From the NCBI GenBank assembly GCA_947650285.1, contig CANTFL010000988.1:100029-164028 (forward strand): a stretch of DNA of 64,000 nucleotides. The letters are read 5' to 3'. The notes beneath the pieces were generated by a model. It searched no databases. It had not been told where the DNA came from and saw nothing but the letters and a program-made list of their open reading frames with translations. Of the stretch, positions 9,556-20,590 are shown piece by piece (positions within the stretch are counted from its first letter, which is position 1; each line of letters starts with the position of its first letter). Position numbers and translations under genes: made by a program. The DNA comes from Hyaloperonospora brassicae (Eukaryota; Oomycota; Peronosporomycetes; Peronosporales; Peronosporaceae).

Positions 9556-10915
9556 AGTTGACGTCAAATCGCGACAAGAGTTGGCTTATTGAAGGCTGGT
9601 AATGCGAGGGATTACGGTCAGAGTCGTTGAGAGACTGTTGGAAGCTGCTGGACCAATGACTTTCAGCTCGGAATGAGCAACGCTGTAAGCTGAAGCAGAG
9701 CAGCGCTTCTCTAGGTTTTATGCAGGACGCACCCTCGACCAACGAGGTGTATCACGTCAAGCAACATTTGCCGGAGCGAGCAAATGCCGACAGCACAGAA
9801 GGACAACTACATCAGGACGCTTTCAGGTCTCGTGAATGTGGCGATAGTCGTTTCTACGATGGCACAGCGTCACATATAAGGAGCACAGAGACCACAGTCT
9901 GTGCAGAACGAAACCAGGCGCTTTGAAAAGAAAGAGACACCGAGGGGTCGAAAACATGTGAAATAAATTCAGTTCGTACAGGAGGGATTGCGACGTCGAT
10001 AGGACATTAGTAATCCAAGACCCCGGCTATCACCATCCGTTGTAGCGTCGCGTGGGTTTCGGCAACTGTTTTCGCTCGAATATCTCGTCAAGTGTCTCGT
10101 CGTCTATCATCGACGCACATCTGACGCATGACGCGGTTTTCGCCGCGCGTTTATTGGTGGTCGATGTCGACAAATAAATTGGCGGCGTCGCATCGATACG
10201 ACGTACGAGGCACAACTAACTGTTATGAACATCGAGGTGCGATACGTAATCGTTCAATTTGAGCTGGGGAATTGTCGCCTCGAGCGAGCGAGCTCGTCAA
10301 AGTAGCCAGAAACATGACCCACGAAGGCTTGCGTGCTTGGACGCTGTCGGCACCTCTCAACGATTATGTACGTATACAGCAGTATGAACGAAAGAACAAG
10401 TGCACGAGCATCCGAGTGGTGAGGTTGATGCGTACGCACTTCTTGGCCGGTCTTAGATGACTGCAAATGGACATGTCAATTACACCCGTGCTGGCAAATT
10501 TTCAGCTCGTGCGGATGAAGGTACGTGTGATTCCGGCACACGATTTGCAAAGTACGCGGAGAAGCATTGACAGCCCTGTTCATCACGGCCATACAGCACA
10601 GGTATCTCTCGTCTCATGGAGGCATCGCCTGACCAGCTGGATTTGCCCAAATGGTTGGGTCGAGAAGCTACCGTGTCTGTTTTAACACGTGCGACGTTTT
10701 TTTGCACAAGCTCTCGCAGATTACACTCACCGTCCGCTACCTCACTATCTGCCTTTTCATACGATGCGTGCGAGCAGAAATCTGACTCTTTCACGTGGAA
10801 ACAACAAATGCGACGTGTTGTAGTCGGTGGTGGACTGGCATTCTAAAATTTGCGTGGCCTTTCAGACGTGACTCATTGCTGGAATACGTACAAAAGAAGG
10901 CTGAACCGCAAAAAG
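9556..10915. other. Upstream region of the pectin lyase gene
   Basis: No gene I can support. A CTCATTGC (10872-10879) about 40 bases before the chosen start resembles the oomycete initiator core TCATTYY, with one mismatch, and is the best start-site candidate. Element A ends about 1.36 kb upstream of this start. Confidence 0.4.
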
Positions 10916-13717
10916 ATGGCTCCTGGGCTTCTTTGCACCCTCCTTGCACTTGTGCTATGGGACGCTCACTATGAGTTTGCTTCTGCTGCACCTGTCGTGT
11001 CGGGTACGGCCTACGGTTTTGCCACAGGGACGACAGGAGGTGGCGATGCGAAACCCGTCTACCCGAAAACCACCAAGGAATTGGAAACTTACCTTGGCGA
11101 CGCCGAGCCGCGGGTTATCGTGCTAAACAAGGAGTTCACGTTCCTGAAAGCCGAGGGGTCGACTACGGAGCAAGGCTGTCGTCCGCCGAGTAAAGACCAG
11201 TGCCTCGCCAAGAAGAACGGTTTTGAAGCGCAAGATTATATTTGTGTTAACGTCATCTCACCCTCAAAGGAGAAAGGTGGTTGCGGTGTCGACGACACTC
11301 CGACTCAGGTGACCTACGACAAGGCAGCCATTACGCCATTGATGGTAGCGAGTGACAAGACACTGGTCGGCGAGGGTCTGAAAGGAGTGGTGAACGGGAA
11401 AAGTTTCCACATCTTCGGTAGTAATGTGATTGTGCAGAACATCCACATCACAAACTTGAACCCTCATCTAGTGTGGGGCGGGGATGCCATCACCATCCGG
11501 GCTAAGAACGGCGACGCGCCAAAGGGTATCTGGATCGACCACATTAAAGTGTCCAACGTCGGGCGGCAAATGCTGGTCACCGGCCATTCCGGTGGGACGG
11601 GTATCACGGTCAGTAATTCGGACTTTGACGGCCGCTCGAAGTTCTCAGCTTCTTGTGACGGTCACCACTACTGGACCATATTGCTATATGGCAAAAAGAC
11701 TGAGTTGAGCCTGCTTGGCAACTACATCAATCACACTTCAGGTCGGTCGCCTAGAGTTGGAGGCGGCAACGGCGAAACGACTGTTCTTCACGCCGCCAAC
11801 AACTTCTTCAACTCGAATTCTGGCCACGCGTTCGATGTGACGCAGGGAGGATACGTTCTGGCTGAAGGCAACTACTTTTCTAAGGTCAAGATACCAGCGA
11901 CAGAAGAGTCTAAACACCTGTTTGTGCCGACTGCAGCTAACGACTGCAAGGCAGTCATCGGTCGTGCCTGCTCGATGAACGTTCTCAAAGATTCTGGACC
12001 TTTGAAGGGATGCTCCGGAGGTGAGGTGAGCTCTCAGTTTGCTAGTCTTAAGAAGTACATCACTAGTTACAAGGCAGGCCCTGCTACTTCATTCAAGGAG
12101 GCTAGCGGGAACTTTGGTGTCGGTGAACTGGGAGACGCAGTTGCTCAACCGGGTGCCCCGAAAAAGAGTGGTGTCCCCGTATCTAGCTCAGATGCGTCTG
12201 AGGGTGGAGAAGATGTGGAGAACAGCGTGACGCAAAACGACATCTTGACGGGCTCCTCGTCATCCGACAAGTCTGTATCGCATAATCCTTCGGCAGGTGG
12301 TCCCAGCACACCCGGTTCGGACAATACCGAGGCGCCAGTCTCAGAGGAAAAGACTGGTGGGCAGGCGGACAAAAACGCCGATGACGACTCCGAGGAAAGT
12401 GACAAAGAGGGCAGCGATGGCTCCAGCCATCTGCGCAAAAACGAAGGTGATGCTAACTCTTGGCAGCCGGACAAGAAAGCCGATGAAGATTGGAAGAAAA
12501 GCGGCAAGGAAGGCGGAGAAGATGTGGAGAACAGCGTGACGCAAGACGACATCTTGACAGGCTCCTCGTCATCCGACAAGTCTGTATCGCATAATCCTTC
12601 GGCAGGTGGTCCCAGCACACCCGGTTCGGATGCATCGAAGTCAATGGACAATACCGAGGCGCCAGTCTCAGAGGACAAGACTGGTGGGCAGGCGGACAAA
12701 ACCATTGACTTCTCCCCAGGAACTGTGGCACCGGATCATCAATCTCCAGCGGACGCCAAGAAGCCTGTCAATGGACAGGACGAGCACCACGGTAATTCTC
12801 AGTCGAAGGATGAATCTCACGAAGACAAATCCAAGTCAAAGGACCACGAAAAAGGCGGTGCCGATCTTCCTAGCTCAGACGCCTCAGAGGGTGGAGAAGA
12901 TATGGAGAATAGCGTGACGCAAGACGACATCTTGACAGGCTCCTCGTCATCCGACAAGTCTGTATCGCATAATCCTTCGGCAGGTGGTCCCAGCACACCC
13001 GGTTCGGACAATACCGAGGCGCCAGTCTCAGAGGAAAAGACTGGTGGGCAGGCGGACAAAAACGCCGATGACGACTCCGAGGAAAGTGACAAAGAGGGCA
13101 GCGATGGCTCCAGCCATCTGCGCAAAAACGAAGGTGATGCTAACGCTTGGCAACCGGACAAGAAAGCCGATGAAGATTGGAAGAAAAGCGGCAAGGAAGG
13201 CGGAGAAGATGTGGAGAACAGCGTGACGCAAGACGACATCTTGACAGGCTCCTCGTCATCCGACAAGTCTGTATCGCATAATCCTTCGGCAGGTGGTCCC
13301 AGCACACCCGGTTCGGATGCATCGAAGTCAATGGACAATTCCAAGGCGCCAGTCGCAGAGGAAAAGACTGGTGGGCAGGCTGACAAAAACGCCGATGACG
13401 ACTCCGAGGAAAGTGACAAAGAGGGCAGCGATGGCTCCAGCCATCTGCGCAAAAACGAAGGTGATGCTAACTCTTGGCAGCCGGACAAGAAAGCCGATGA
13501 CGATCCAAAGGAGAGTGGCAAGGAAGGTGGCGGCGGCTCTAACAACATACAAGAAAGCAGAGGTGATTCGAATGGTTGGCAGGCGAACACCAATGGCAAT
13601 TCCTACTGGCAGGGGAGCGGCAAGGAAGGGGGTTCCTCTGCTCGGCAGGCCAACTCAGTCGCCGATTCTTACTGGAAGGCGTTTGGCAACGACGGTGGCG
13701 CTAATTCTAGCACCTAG
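10916..13717 (+). CDS. Secreted pectin lyase (PL1) with long Ser/Asp/Lys-rich repeat tail
   Basis: 933 aa, no intron. The enzyme splits pectin (methylated polygalacturonate) by beta-elimination in the plant cell wall. The start is set at 10916 rather than the upstream in-frame ATG-like codon because it gives a clean signal peptide (hydrophobic residues 4-16, cleavage after ASA at about 24). The parallel beta-helix runs from about 30 to 425. Family marks visible are VWGGDAI (186-192), IWIDH (205-209), GRQ (216-218), CDGHHYW (247-253) and HTSGRSPRV (273-281) with the arginines expected in the active cleft. Paired cysteines fit a secreted fold. Residues from about 428 onward are low-complexity and acidic, built of four long tandem units plus a Trp-containing end. 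Catalytic family is clear; the role of the tail (wall or mucilage anchoring, spacer) is inference. The gene lies alone between two retroelements. Confidence 0.93.
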   Translation: MAPGLLCTLLALVLWDAHYEFASAAPVVSGTAYGFATGTTGGGDAKPVYPKTTKELETYLGDAEPRVIVLNKEFTFLKAEGSTTEQGCRPPSKDQCLAKKNGFEAQDYICVNVISPSKEKGGCGVDDTPTQVTYDKAAITPLMVASDKTLVGEGLKGVVNGKSFHIFGSNVIVQNIHITNLNPHLVWGGDAITIRAKNGDAPKGIWIDHIKVSNVGRQMLVTGHSGGTGITVSNSDFDGRSKFSASCDGHHYWTILLYGKKTELSLLGNYINHTSGRSPRVGGGNGETTVLHAANNFFNSNSGHAFDVTQGGYVLAEGNYFSKVKIPATEESKHLFVPTAANDCKAVIGRACSMNVLKDSGPLKGCSGGEVSSQFASLKKYITSYKAGPATSFKEASGNFGVGELGDAVAQPGAPKKSGVPVSSSDASEGGEDVENSVTQNDILTGSSSSDKSVSHNPSAGGPSTPGSDNTEAPVSEEKTGGQADKNADDDSEESDKEGSDGSSHLRKNEGDANSWQPDKKADEDWKKSGKEGGEDVENSVTQDDILTGSSSSDKSVSHNPSAGGPSTPGSDASKSMDNTEAPVSEDKTGGQADKTIDFSPGTVAPDHQSPADAKKPVNGQDEHHGNSQSKDESHEDKSKSKDHEKGGADLPSSDASEGGEDMENSVTQDDILTGSSSSDKSVSHNPSAGGPSTPGSDNTEAPVSEEKTGGQADKNADDDSEESDKEGSDGSSHLRKNEGDANAWQPDKKADEDWKKSGKEGGEDVENSVTQDDILTGSSSSDKSVSHNPSAGGPSTPGSDASKSMDNSKAPVAEEKTGGQADKNADDDSEESDKEGSDGSSHLRKNEGDANSWQPDKKADDDPKESGKEGGGGSNNIQESRGDSNGWQANTNGNSYWQGSGKEGGSSARQANSVADSYWKAFGNDGGANSST
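12199..13530 (+). repeat. Four tandem coding repeats in the pectin lyase tail
   Basis: Units begin at about 12199, 12513, 12890 and 13200, each opening with GGED(V/M)ENSVTQ and containing ILTGSSSSDKSVSHNPSAGG and STPGSD. Unit lengths are about 314, 377, 310 and 330 bp, all multiples that keep the frame. Units 1, 3 and 4 share a second half (GGQADKNADDDSEESDKEG.., SSHLRKNEGDAN); unit 2 has a different second half. DNA identity between units is very high, which suggests recent duplication or ongoing homogenisation. Confidence 0.9.
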
Positions 13718-16700
13718 TTCAAAAGTGAAGGCAGGAAGCATGGCAACGGAGAGGACCAGTCCACGATCGAACCTCACTTTAAAGATGTTTCGAACGAAGA
13801 AATAACTTAGTCGAGGAATGGCACGTACGATCTTGACTTCATCGACGTTCAACAAAGACACGAAAGAGCGCTCGGCCACTTTGCGGTGATGGACGGGACC
13901 AATTGCCATGTGACATGCTACTCATCTTCTACATGTTCGGAAGAGCACTCGTCTTTATGTGCAAGTTTTGGAAGAGACACGAAACTCGCGCAGTTAACAT
14001 CAGCTTTACTCGACGTGTGGGGTCACGAATTTGTATGCTTCGTGCGACTGGGTAGGTAGACGCAGTTGTCGCATTTCGATTGCAATGCGAGTCAAGCAGC
14101 TTGTGAGTGCTGCGGCTCGTACCTTGCCACTGTGAAATATGGTAGTAACAGTATCCTGCAAAACTTTGATTTGCAGGCGGCCACGTGTACTACAATCTAC
14201 TCTGCACTTCGGGTCGAACTTGAAACCTCGACAGCTTGCGTTTCCTCTTGCGTGCTATGCTGTTCTAGATATAAGAATGGTCACATGAACCTTTTTTCAG
14301 TGCAAGCGTTGGTATACAAATAGTGGCTCTCCTCCCGCCGGTGAAAAACAGCAAGATCAACATTTGCTGAATACGAAGACAATGCTTGACGAAGTGCCTT
14401 TAACTACACATTGCACGCACCGCAGTTACAGCGCAGAGAGAAAACTTCTTGGTCCCCTTCAGCGCAAAGAGTGCACTTCTTGGTCCCCTCATTCATTCTC
14501 AATGTTCGTTTTTCATCCTTTATTTCAATTTGGAAAAGCGAGAAAACAGTCGTAAATGCCCCAGATAGTCACAATACAAAGCATTGTATAAATTGCTTGA
14601 AAATAAAAAGCACCGGTTATTCAAATGCACCACAAAATAGAGAAAACAGGCACTAGTGCTGAATAGAAATCGATCAATTATCTGGATGCTGAAGATTGCA
14701 TGCCTTTTTATCCATATTTTTAGTGGTGTATATCAAACTCAAGTGTTTCGGCAATTATATGTAAGAGCATTTTTGGCGATTTGGAAGGCGCTGAATCAGG
14801 CCTTTGTCTCCAAAATTCATATACGTTTACACAACGTGAACTTTGACGATAGACCAACACCTTTACCACATTCTTATAAAGTTGCAAGCATCCATTTTAC
14901 GTGCTCGCAGGTGAGAACAAATTCGTTGAAAAAACAGAGCATTATCATGTACGAGTATGTTGAATTTTATGACCGCAGCTGACCACGAAGACCGAGCTAT
15001 TACACTAATGTGCATGCGTCATTCGTAGCGGATAGCAATATCGCGTTAATCTCCGTACCATCCATACCGCAATACCCGTTTCTACGCTGACAACATTAAC
15101 ATTATTAGTATTTCTAAATGGTGATAACGACAATGTCACATCAGAATGTGCTTGTTTGAAATGTGCAATATACCTTGCTTGCCTACGAGTACCTTCGCGA
15201 ATACGTGCAACAGCATCAAACATACTTCATTCAAATCTATGTTTTTTATCTACACGTCGTCTCATTCTCCATCGGGTCGTTACTCTATATATCTTACAGA
15301 GCACTGTGTGCGCCGTATTGGAACGCGGCGCCGTCGCATTCGTCCGATTAACAACACAGCCGAGACGACGGCTACACATTAATGCATTGGCGAGCCACAA
15401 ACGCTGAACAATAGAGCTAAAAGCAATTCAACCTTACCATCGATCGATAGACAACGGTGTGAGGCTACGCTAGAGGCGTCGACACCATTTTCATTTGTAT
15501 AGTACGACTGCTGGCTAGTTGGATAGATATTTGTTTCAAATAATGATCCAATAAAGAAAATAAAATTGACAAACGTTGATTTATTCGAATGATTGCACTC
15601 ATGTGCAATTTCGAATGCATGGTGAACGTCGGTGGTTAGTTTATTTATTACAATCTTCCATCCAACTTTTCTTGCATTTACATGTTTATGCTGTTTAGTA
15701 AGCTTTATATGCTCTTCGTCTTGTGGCGCAATTTACTTCACTTAAAAAATATGCAGAATTCGTAATCTTGCGAGTATATATGTGGTGCATTTCTGTGTGT
15801 CCTAATATTGTTGTGCATTTTATCTAATTTATCCGGTGCAAACTGATATGATCTTGGTTAATAGGGAGTTCTTTTCGATGTCATATTGTTTGAGGCGTAA
15901 AAAGTATTGCAAGTAGTTTGTGCAATTTTTGATATCGTGATTATTTGAGGCATCTCAAAAAATCGTGACTCTTTTGGGCTGGTTTATAAAAGTGCATTTG
16001 AAATAAATTATTTTAGTCTCGTGACATTTTATTGCGTTTTCATATATGTAGTATCAACCAGGCATATACTTTGTTTATTATTCACTTATTTCATGTTGTT
16101 ATTTTTATAATGCTTTTGTACAATTATCTGCAAGATGATCAAATGAGATGGGGCATTGCGCTCGATTATGCCAGCCTGAAAAGCCTTTTTCGGGCGTTAA
16201 ATTGTGACAATATCAATAAGTAAATTTAGCAAATATCCGATTGTATCAGGCATTCTATCCTTCGATGTACAGAGCTCGTCATATGTGGCTGTCGCATTTG
16301 CCTTTTTCGATCGATGAAATGCAAGGATACTTGAGCAGTTAGCAGAAAATCATTAAGAACCATTGATCGTAAAATGGTAGGATATATTACAATTACAATT
16401 CGGGGTACCTGCCACTCTAAAACTGGCGTCACAACTTACCTATTACGTGATAAAGCGTATACCACAAATGGCATCTCTGAATTGATATCTTTAGCGCCTG
16501 TGCGTCTGCATGCATAATACCTTGGCGACTAATTATATCTTCTAGTGCACCTTGGTCATCGTATTTGTACATTCGTCCCTATTTAAACAATTGTCCGGGT
16601 TGCAGTTCTGCTTTGCAAGGGTATCGCTGATGTCAGGATCTTGCAATTAATTTCTTACGCGTATGCTTCTTTTGTTGGTCGATTCCAAGGAATGTGCTTA

Positions 16701-18217
16701 GCCGATCTCTTTCGGCCAGCAATGAGGAAGACATGCGCGCAAGTACACAGTGATCTGAAGTCAGGACAGTCATCTGACCTGATTATTTTTTATAGTATAA
16801 GTCTTAATTACGACGACAGCGGACAAGCGTACAATAAAAATTCTCAATATGATGTGGTGTCGATTAATGACCTTGACCAATTAAAAATTCTATTGCCCTG
16901 TGCTGTTGTAAACCTTACGGCATCAATGACGTGTTTTTTCGGAGCTTCTCATTCTTTTAGTTATAAGTACCCTATACCGACGTCACCACTCTGTACAACC
17001 TGTGCCGCAGCAATTTGGCCAACATATTCGGCTATCTAATCTTTTTTTTAAATATAAACGATGTGCATCCTGTTTATCTGTTAATCAAAATTATATGAAT
17101 GTCGATTAGAATATGTCTGTAGCAGAAACGTCTAAGCATTCTTACCTCCAGCGGCGATGCCTCTAATACAATGTCGCTTTTAAAGTTAACATTGAACGCT
17201 TATTAGTGACAAGCTGTTCATAAATAGATGAAGACGTCATAACATTAATCATCAAATTCATCAATCAATTTTAGAGTGCTTAATAATTGACAAGTAAGAA
17301 GTTGGCAAATACATACGTTGTTGGGTGCAGGAAATAAATTAGTTTGAATGGATATATATTTAATCTTGACCGTATAATATAACCAAACTTCTTCGTAAAG
17401 ATTTGGCCTTATCCAAATCATTTGCATACGATCTTCTACAATTAACATAATATGTGAGGATGCGAACTAATCGCTTCACACTCTGTCGTTAGTGTAGACA
17501 GCCTATTCTATCACCGTGTAAGCCTATAGTGCTCTTTTAGCCGTACGTGGTCCATTCAAACGATGACATGCTCATCTACATGAAGTCGAGGTATAGGATC
17601 ACTTCCGCACCAGCCGTAAACGTATTGCTCAATTCGTAGATCGTCGATTGATAAGCGTCCGAATGACAAATATTGCTGTCAGTGCTTTGTTGTTTTCCCG
17701 AAAAATAAGAGCGATATTAAAAGAACGCCAAGATTGTTCTTTACGGGCTAATCGCGAAAAGAAAACGGTAACCCTAATTTTACTAGCAAGACATGGGTTT
17801 TTCAACTGTTTGGACTGCTGAGATAGCACCATTCTCATGCCACTGCAGCCAGCTGGCCACGCATTCGCGGCGTCAAGAAACATCTGACATGTACGTGTCC
17901 ATGTAAATGGCGTTCTGATAGACACCTTGCTGCGACAGTTTGCTGTACTTGACATTCAAACCCGACTTATCCAATTTAAGGTAGGAAATGGAAGTAGAGG
18001 TTGCCTTCCAAATATATTTGTACGTGATAATGTTTGACATTCAAGAGACATCATTCACACTTTGTATGGTTTTGTGTCATGGCAAAGCTCCAAAAGATGC
18101 TACAATCCATGATAAGCGTGATATGATACATTATTAGCTATAGCATAATCTCGTAGAACGTTTTGTGTGCATTTCCATTAATGGCCAAACAAAGGGTATG
18201 CGATGATAAGGGTCTTG
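13718..18217. other. Gene-free, increasingly AT-rich region
   Basis: I see no domain, RNA gene or complete element. 15,500-17,500 is strongly AT-rich. Open frames of up to about 130 aa (for example 16641-17039) have no recognisable content and biased composition. Probably old decayed repeat DNA. Confidence 0.5.
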
Positions 18218-18610
18218 TGTAACGGGGCACACCCTTGCGTGAACTTAACGCAAGGGTTTTGGTGCGCCCGACAGACGTACACGGGGCAAACGAGGAAGCG
18301 TAGATAAGGGAAAAGCAGAACTGTTGTATTAATATAATTAAGTCTTTAACCACTGTTTCTATGTTTGACTTAACTAAATTATATTAATCTAACTGAATGT
18401 ATGACGACGTCTACTCACCACTCATTGCGCGCGTCTTGCGGCGATTGGTGGGTTGATATCGTCAAGATATCAACCAATGAGCAGACGCTTTGGTCGACCC
18501 ATCAATATCACCACCATTGGTGATATTGTTAAAAGGATATTCAGCTTAATATTCTTTATTGTCATTATCTTCTAAATGACAATTTCCATGTAACGGGCTG
18601 CCCCGTTACA
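18218..18610 (-). repeat. 3' LTR of element B
   Basis: 393 bp with perfect 10-bp terminal inverted repeats TGTAACGGGG/CCCCGTTACA. Internal stems: CCCTTGCGT/ACGCAAGGG (18232-18240, 18248-18256), GGTTGATATC/GATATCAACC (18451-18460, 18466-18475), CAATATCACC/GGTGATATTG (18503-18512, 18519-18528). The stems occupy the same places as in the LTRs of copy A but with different, still paired bases. Confidence 0.85.
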
Positions 18611-18625
18611 TCACCCCTCCCCTTA
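18611..18625 (-). promoter_or_regulatory. Polypurine tract of element B
   Basis: On the minus strand TAAGGGGAGGGGTGA touches the 3' LTR. It proves the gag-pol direction and the antisense nature of the + frame starting 30 bases further on. Confidence 0.75.
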
Positions 18626-18655
18626 ACTGCTAGTCACCGTGTGACTATCAAAAAT

Positions 18656-20590
18656 ATGGCGGCCACCCATTGGCACCATTGGGACAGGGAGCACTTATTG
18701 GGTCCGTTCCATTCACTTTCCACCCGACCTCGCATAGTTAACATGTCTATGCGGGGTGACTCAAGACCCGCACAGCCCGGCGCTGTGCCAGCCTCTGCGG
18801 CAGACGATTCGTCGTCTGCTGCTCGTTCTCCGCCTGCAGCAACAGGTGCTGCAGGTGCACGCGGTACAACACCGCGTGCGCATGATGACCCCGACATTGA
18901 GGTCATCTATTATGGCGAGTCAGACGTGTATGAATCGGGCAACGTTCCAGAGGCGTCTCGATCACCGGCGACGCCTCAGTATTCGCCAAGGCCACTGCCG
19001 AACGAACAAACTCGTGAGTTGCAAGACATTCTTTTCGGCAGTGATGATGAAGGTGATCAGATTGGTGAGTAGTATTACTCCTTACCACCGCCGACTCGTG
19101 CTTCTTCGCACGAGCGACTTGACGATGTTGCGAGCCGTCGTCATACTGGCAACCGTGGTACGGACAGAGGTACCACTGTGAAGCGTGATGAGCAGAAGCC
19201 GTGGCGTTTGCCTGAACGGCTCATCAATAGCTTGTCTCACGAGACAAGCCAACACCATCGAATACCCTTATTCGATGCGACAGAGCTTCATGGCTTGAAT
19301 TCCAGCGCGAGCAACTTTCGCGCTGAAGAGGATTTTTATCTCGATGTTTTTCTTAGACATCGATGGTATAACGGCAACCAAAAGCGTGACAAAACCTCGC
19401 TTTTGGCAGCGTGGAACGCGTTCGTCCAAAACGTAAAGAATTTTGAACGAGAAGGGTGGCTCAAGAAACTTGAGGCGACACGCCTCAGGTTCGAAAGGCG
19501 AACGCCAACCGGTGCAAGGTACCGGTTGCACTGTTTATCGAGTGAGGCAGACATTCCTTGCCTCACATGGGGAGACCCTTGTGCGAGTTGTGTTGACAAC
19601 TCGCAACGTGCACATAGGGATGTGTATTCCCTAGATTCGCCCTGGGGAAGGGCACACATCTCGGCTGAGATGCGTGACGCGATTGCAAACTTGCAATCCG
19701 TCTACAAGCGACAAAAGCGCGTGTTTACCGATGGACCCTCGGACCAATCGGATGAGTCTCGTCATACTGGCGGACGAGACCTTCAACGTCCATCAACAGC
19801 TGAGTGCGGGGCTCCCAGCTGTTCCAAGAGGGTGGATATCCCCGCCACTGGACGAGGTAGCTCGTCCTTGATCCTGAATCGTCACGGTGATTCAAGATAC
19901 GCTCCACTAGAAAGTGTTGATCACCGTGAGCATCCACCAAAGGATGTGGTGGAGGAGGAAAGACCTCCTCCAGATGATTCGGTTCACCATCTCGACCCTT
20001 ACGAGATGGATAGCGCAATCGATGAATTGCGCGATGACTTGAAGCACGAGCGCGACCGGCGCCACGCTTTGACCGATACCGTGCGGAAGAATCGCAAGGA
20101 TCACGAGGCTGATCGGGCGAGAGATCGCGCCGATTATGCCACGGCGCAGCTTCAGGTCGAGCGGGATGTCCGCTCCCTATTCGGCGAGCTGGCGACAGCT
20201 CGCGGGGAGATATCTCGGTTGAGTTCCGAGGTATCATATCTGCGCGACCAGACGGATCGTCTGGAGCGCGCATGCAAGAACTTGATGGAGGTTCTTGAGC
20301 GTGGGGGCTATCTTCATCGGAAGAAGAAGGCTCGTACTGACAGTACGGACCTGAGCCTCCCCACGTCAAACGTAGGATGCGTGCGCATCCTACGTGGCAA
20401 TTCGATCGTGTATGCATTGCCCTTGCGCTGCAACACTCGAAATGGCCCAATGTATTTCGGCAGTAGTTTACTACTGCCGACACTAGTGACTGCATGTCCA
20501 GGTAAGTTTACCGTAGACAGTAGTACTAGGTCGTTAACTTTAATTGAAAGAACATTTGCTCTTCCATTCTTGTCTGCGTTCCGTTTCTGA
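18656..20590 (+). CDS. Antisense protein of element B: conserved domain plus leucine-zipper coiled coil (one internal TAG)
   Basis: From the first ATG (18656) to TGA (20588-20590) one frame of 645 codons is open except for a single TAG at 19070-19072 (codon 139). It runs against gag-pol from just inside the 3' LTR. Codons 1-138 are Ala/Pro/Ser-rich with DIEVIYY and an acidic end (FGSDDEGDQIGE). After the TAG comes a conserved block around RIPLFDATELHGL, FLRHRWYNGNQKRD and SLLAAWN, with a possible metal site CLTWGDPCASC (the middle Cys is lost in A). From about 19,990 it is a highly charged coiled coil ending in a perfect zipper: Leu codons at 20219, 20240, 20261 and 20282. No known family comes to mind. 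The zipper recalls antisense bZIP-type proteins of some retroviruses in position only; a classical basic region is not next to the zipper. Whether the TAG is read through, spliced or a simple mutation is open. Confidence 0.65.
19725..20365 (-). pseudogene. Integrase tail with chromodomain, element B
   Basis: A minus-strand frame starts after the GPY/F part with PYCQYEPSSSDED, a Ser/Pro/Arg-rich linker, then a chromodomain (about 19749-19916): HFLVERILNHRDD, SYLVQWRGYPPSWNSWEP, LVRQYDETHP, with all cage aromatics in place. It ends at 19725. A one-base shift near 20,355 separates it from VGRLR of the GPY/F region; copy C (62,880-62,990) shows that these two parts were joined in one frame in the ancestor. 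Every codon here is also covered by the antisense frame on +. Confidence 0.8.

Noticed and set aside
10030..10215. Small basic minus-strand frame upstream of the pectin lyase, tested as a possible effector
   Set aside because: No signal peptide and no RxLR or LxLFLAK motif.
12817..13599. 260-aa Ser/Leu/Pro-rich open frame on minus across the pectin lyase tail (and similar ones at 12145-12705)
   Set aside because: A shadow of the Ser/Asp-rich repeats: no stop arises on the other strand because of codon bias. Repetitive, no domain, no start context.
16641..17039. 132-aa open frame in the AT-rich region
   Set aside because: No domain, AT-driven composition, no neighbours; treated as chance.
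18656..20590. First read as gag of a + strand element following an LTR
   Set aside because: The polypurine tract at 18611-18625 and the complete gag-pol on minus show that the adjoining LTR is the 3' LTR; true gag lies at 24720-25764.
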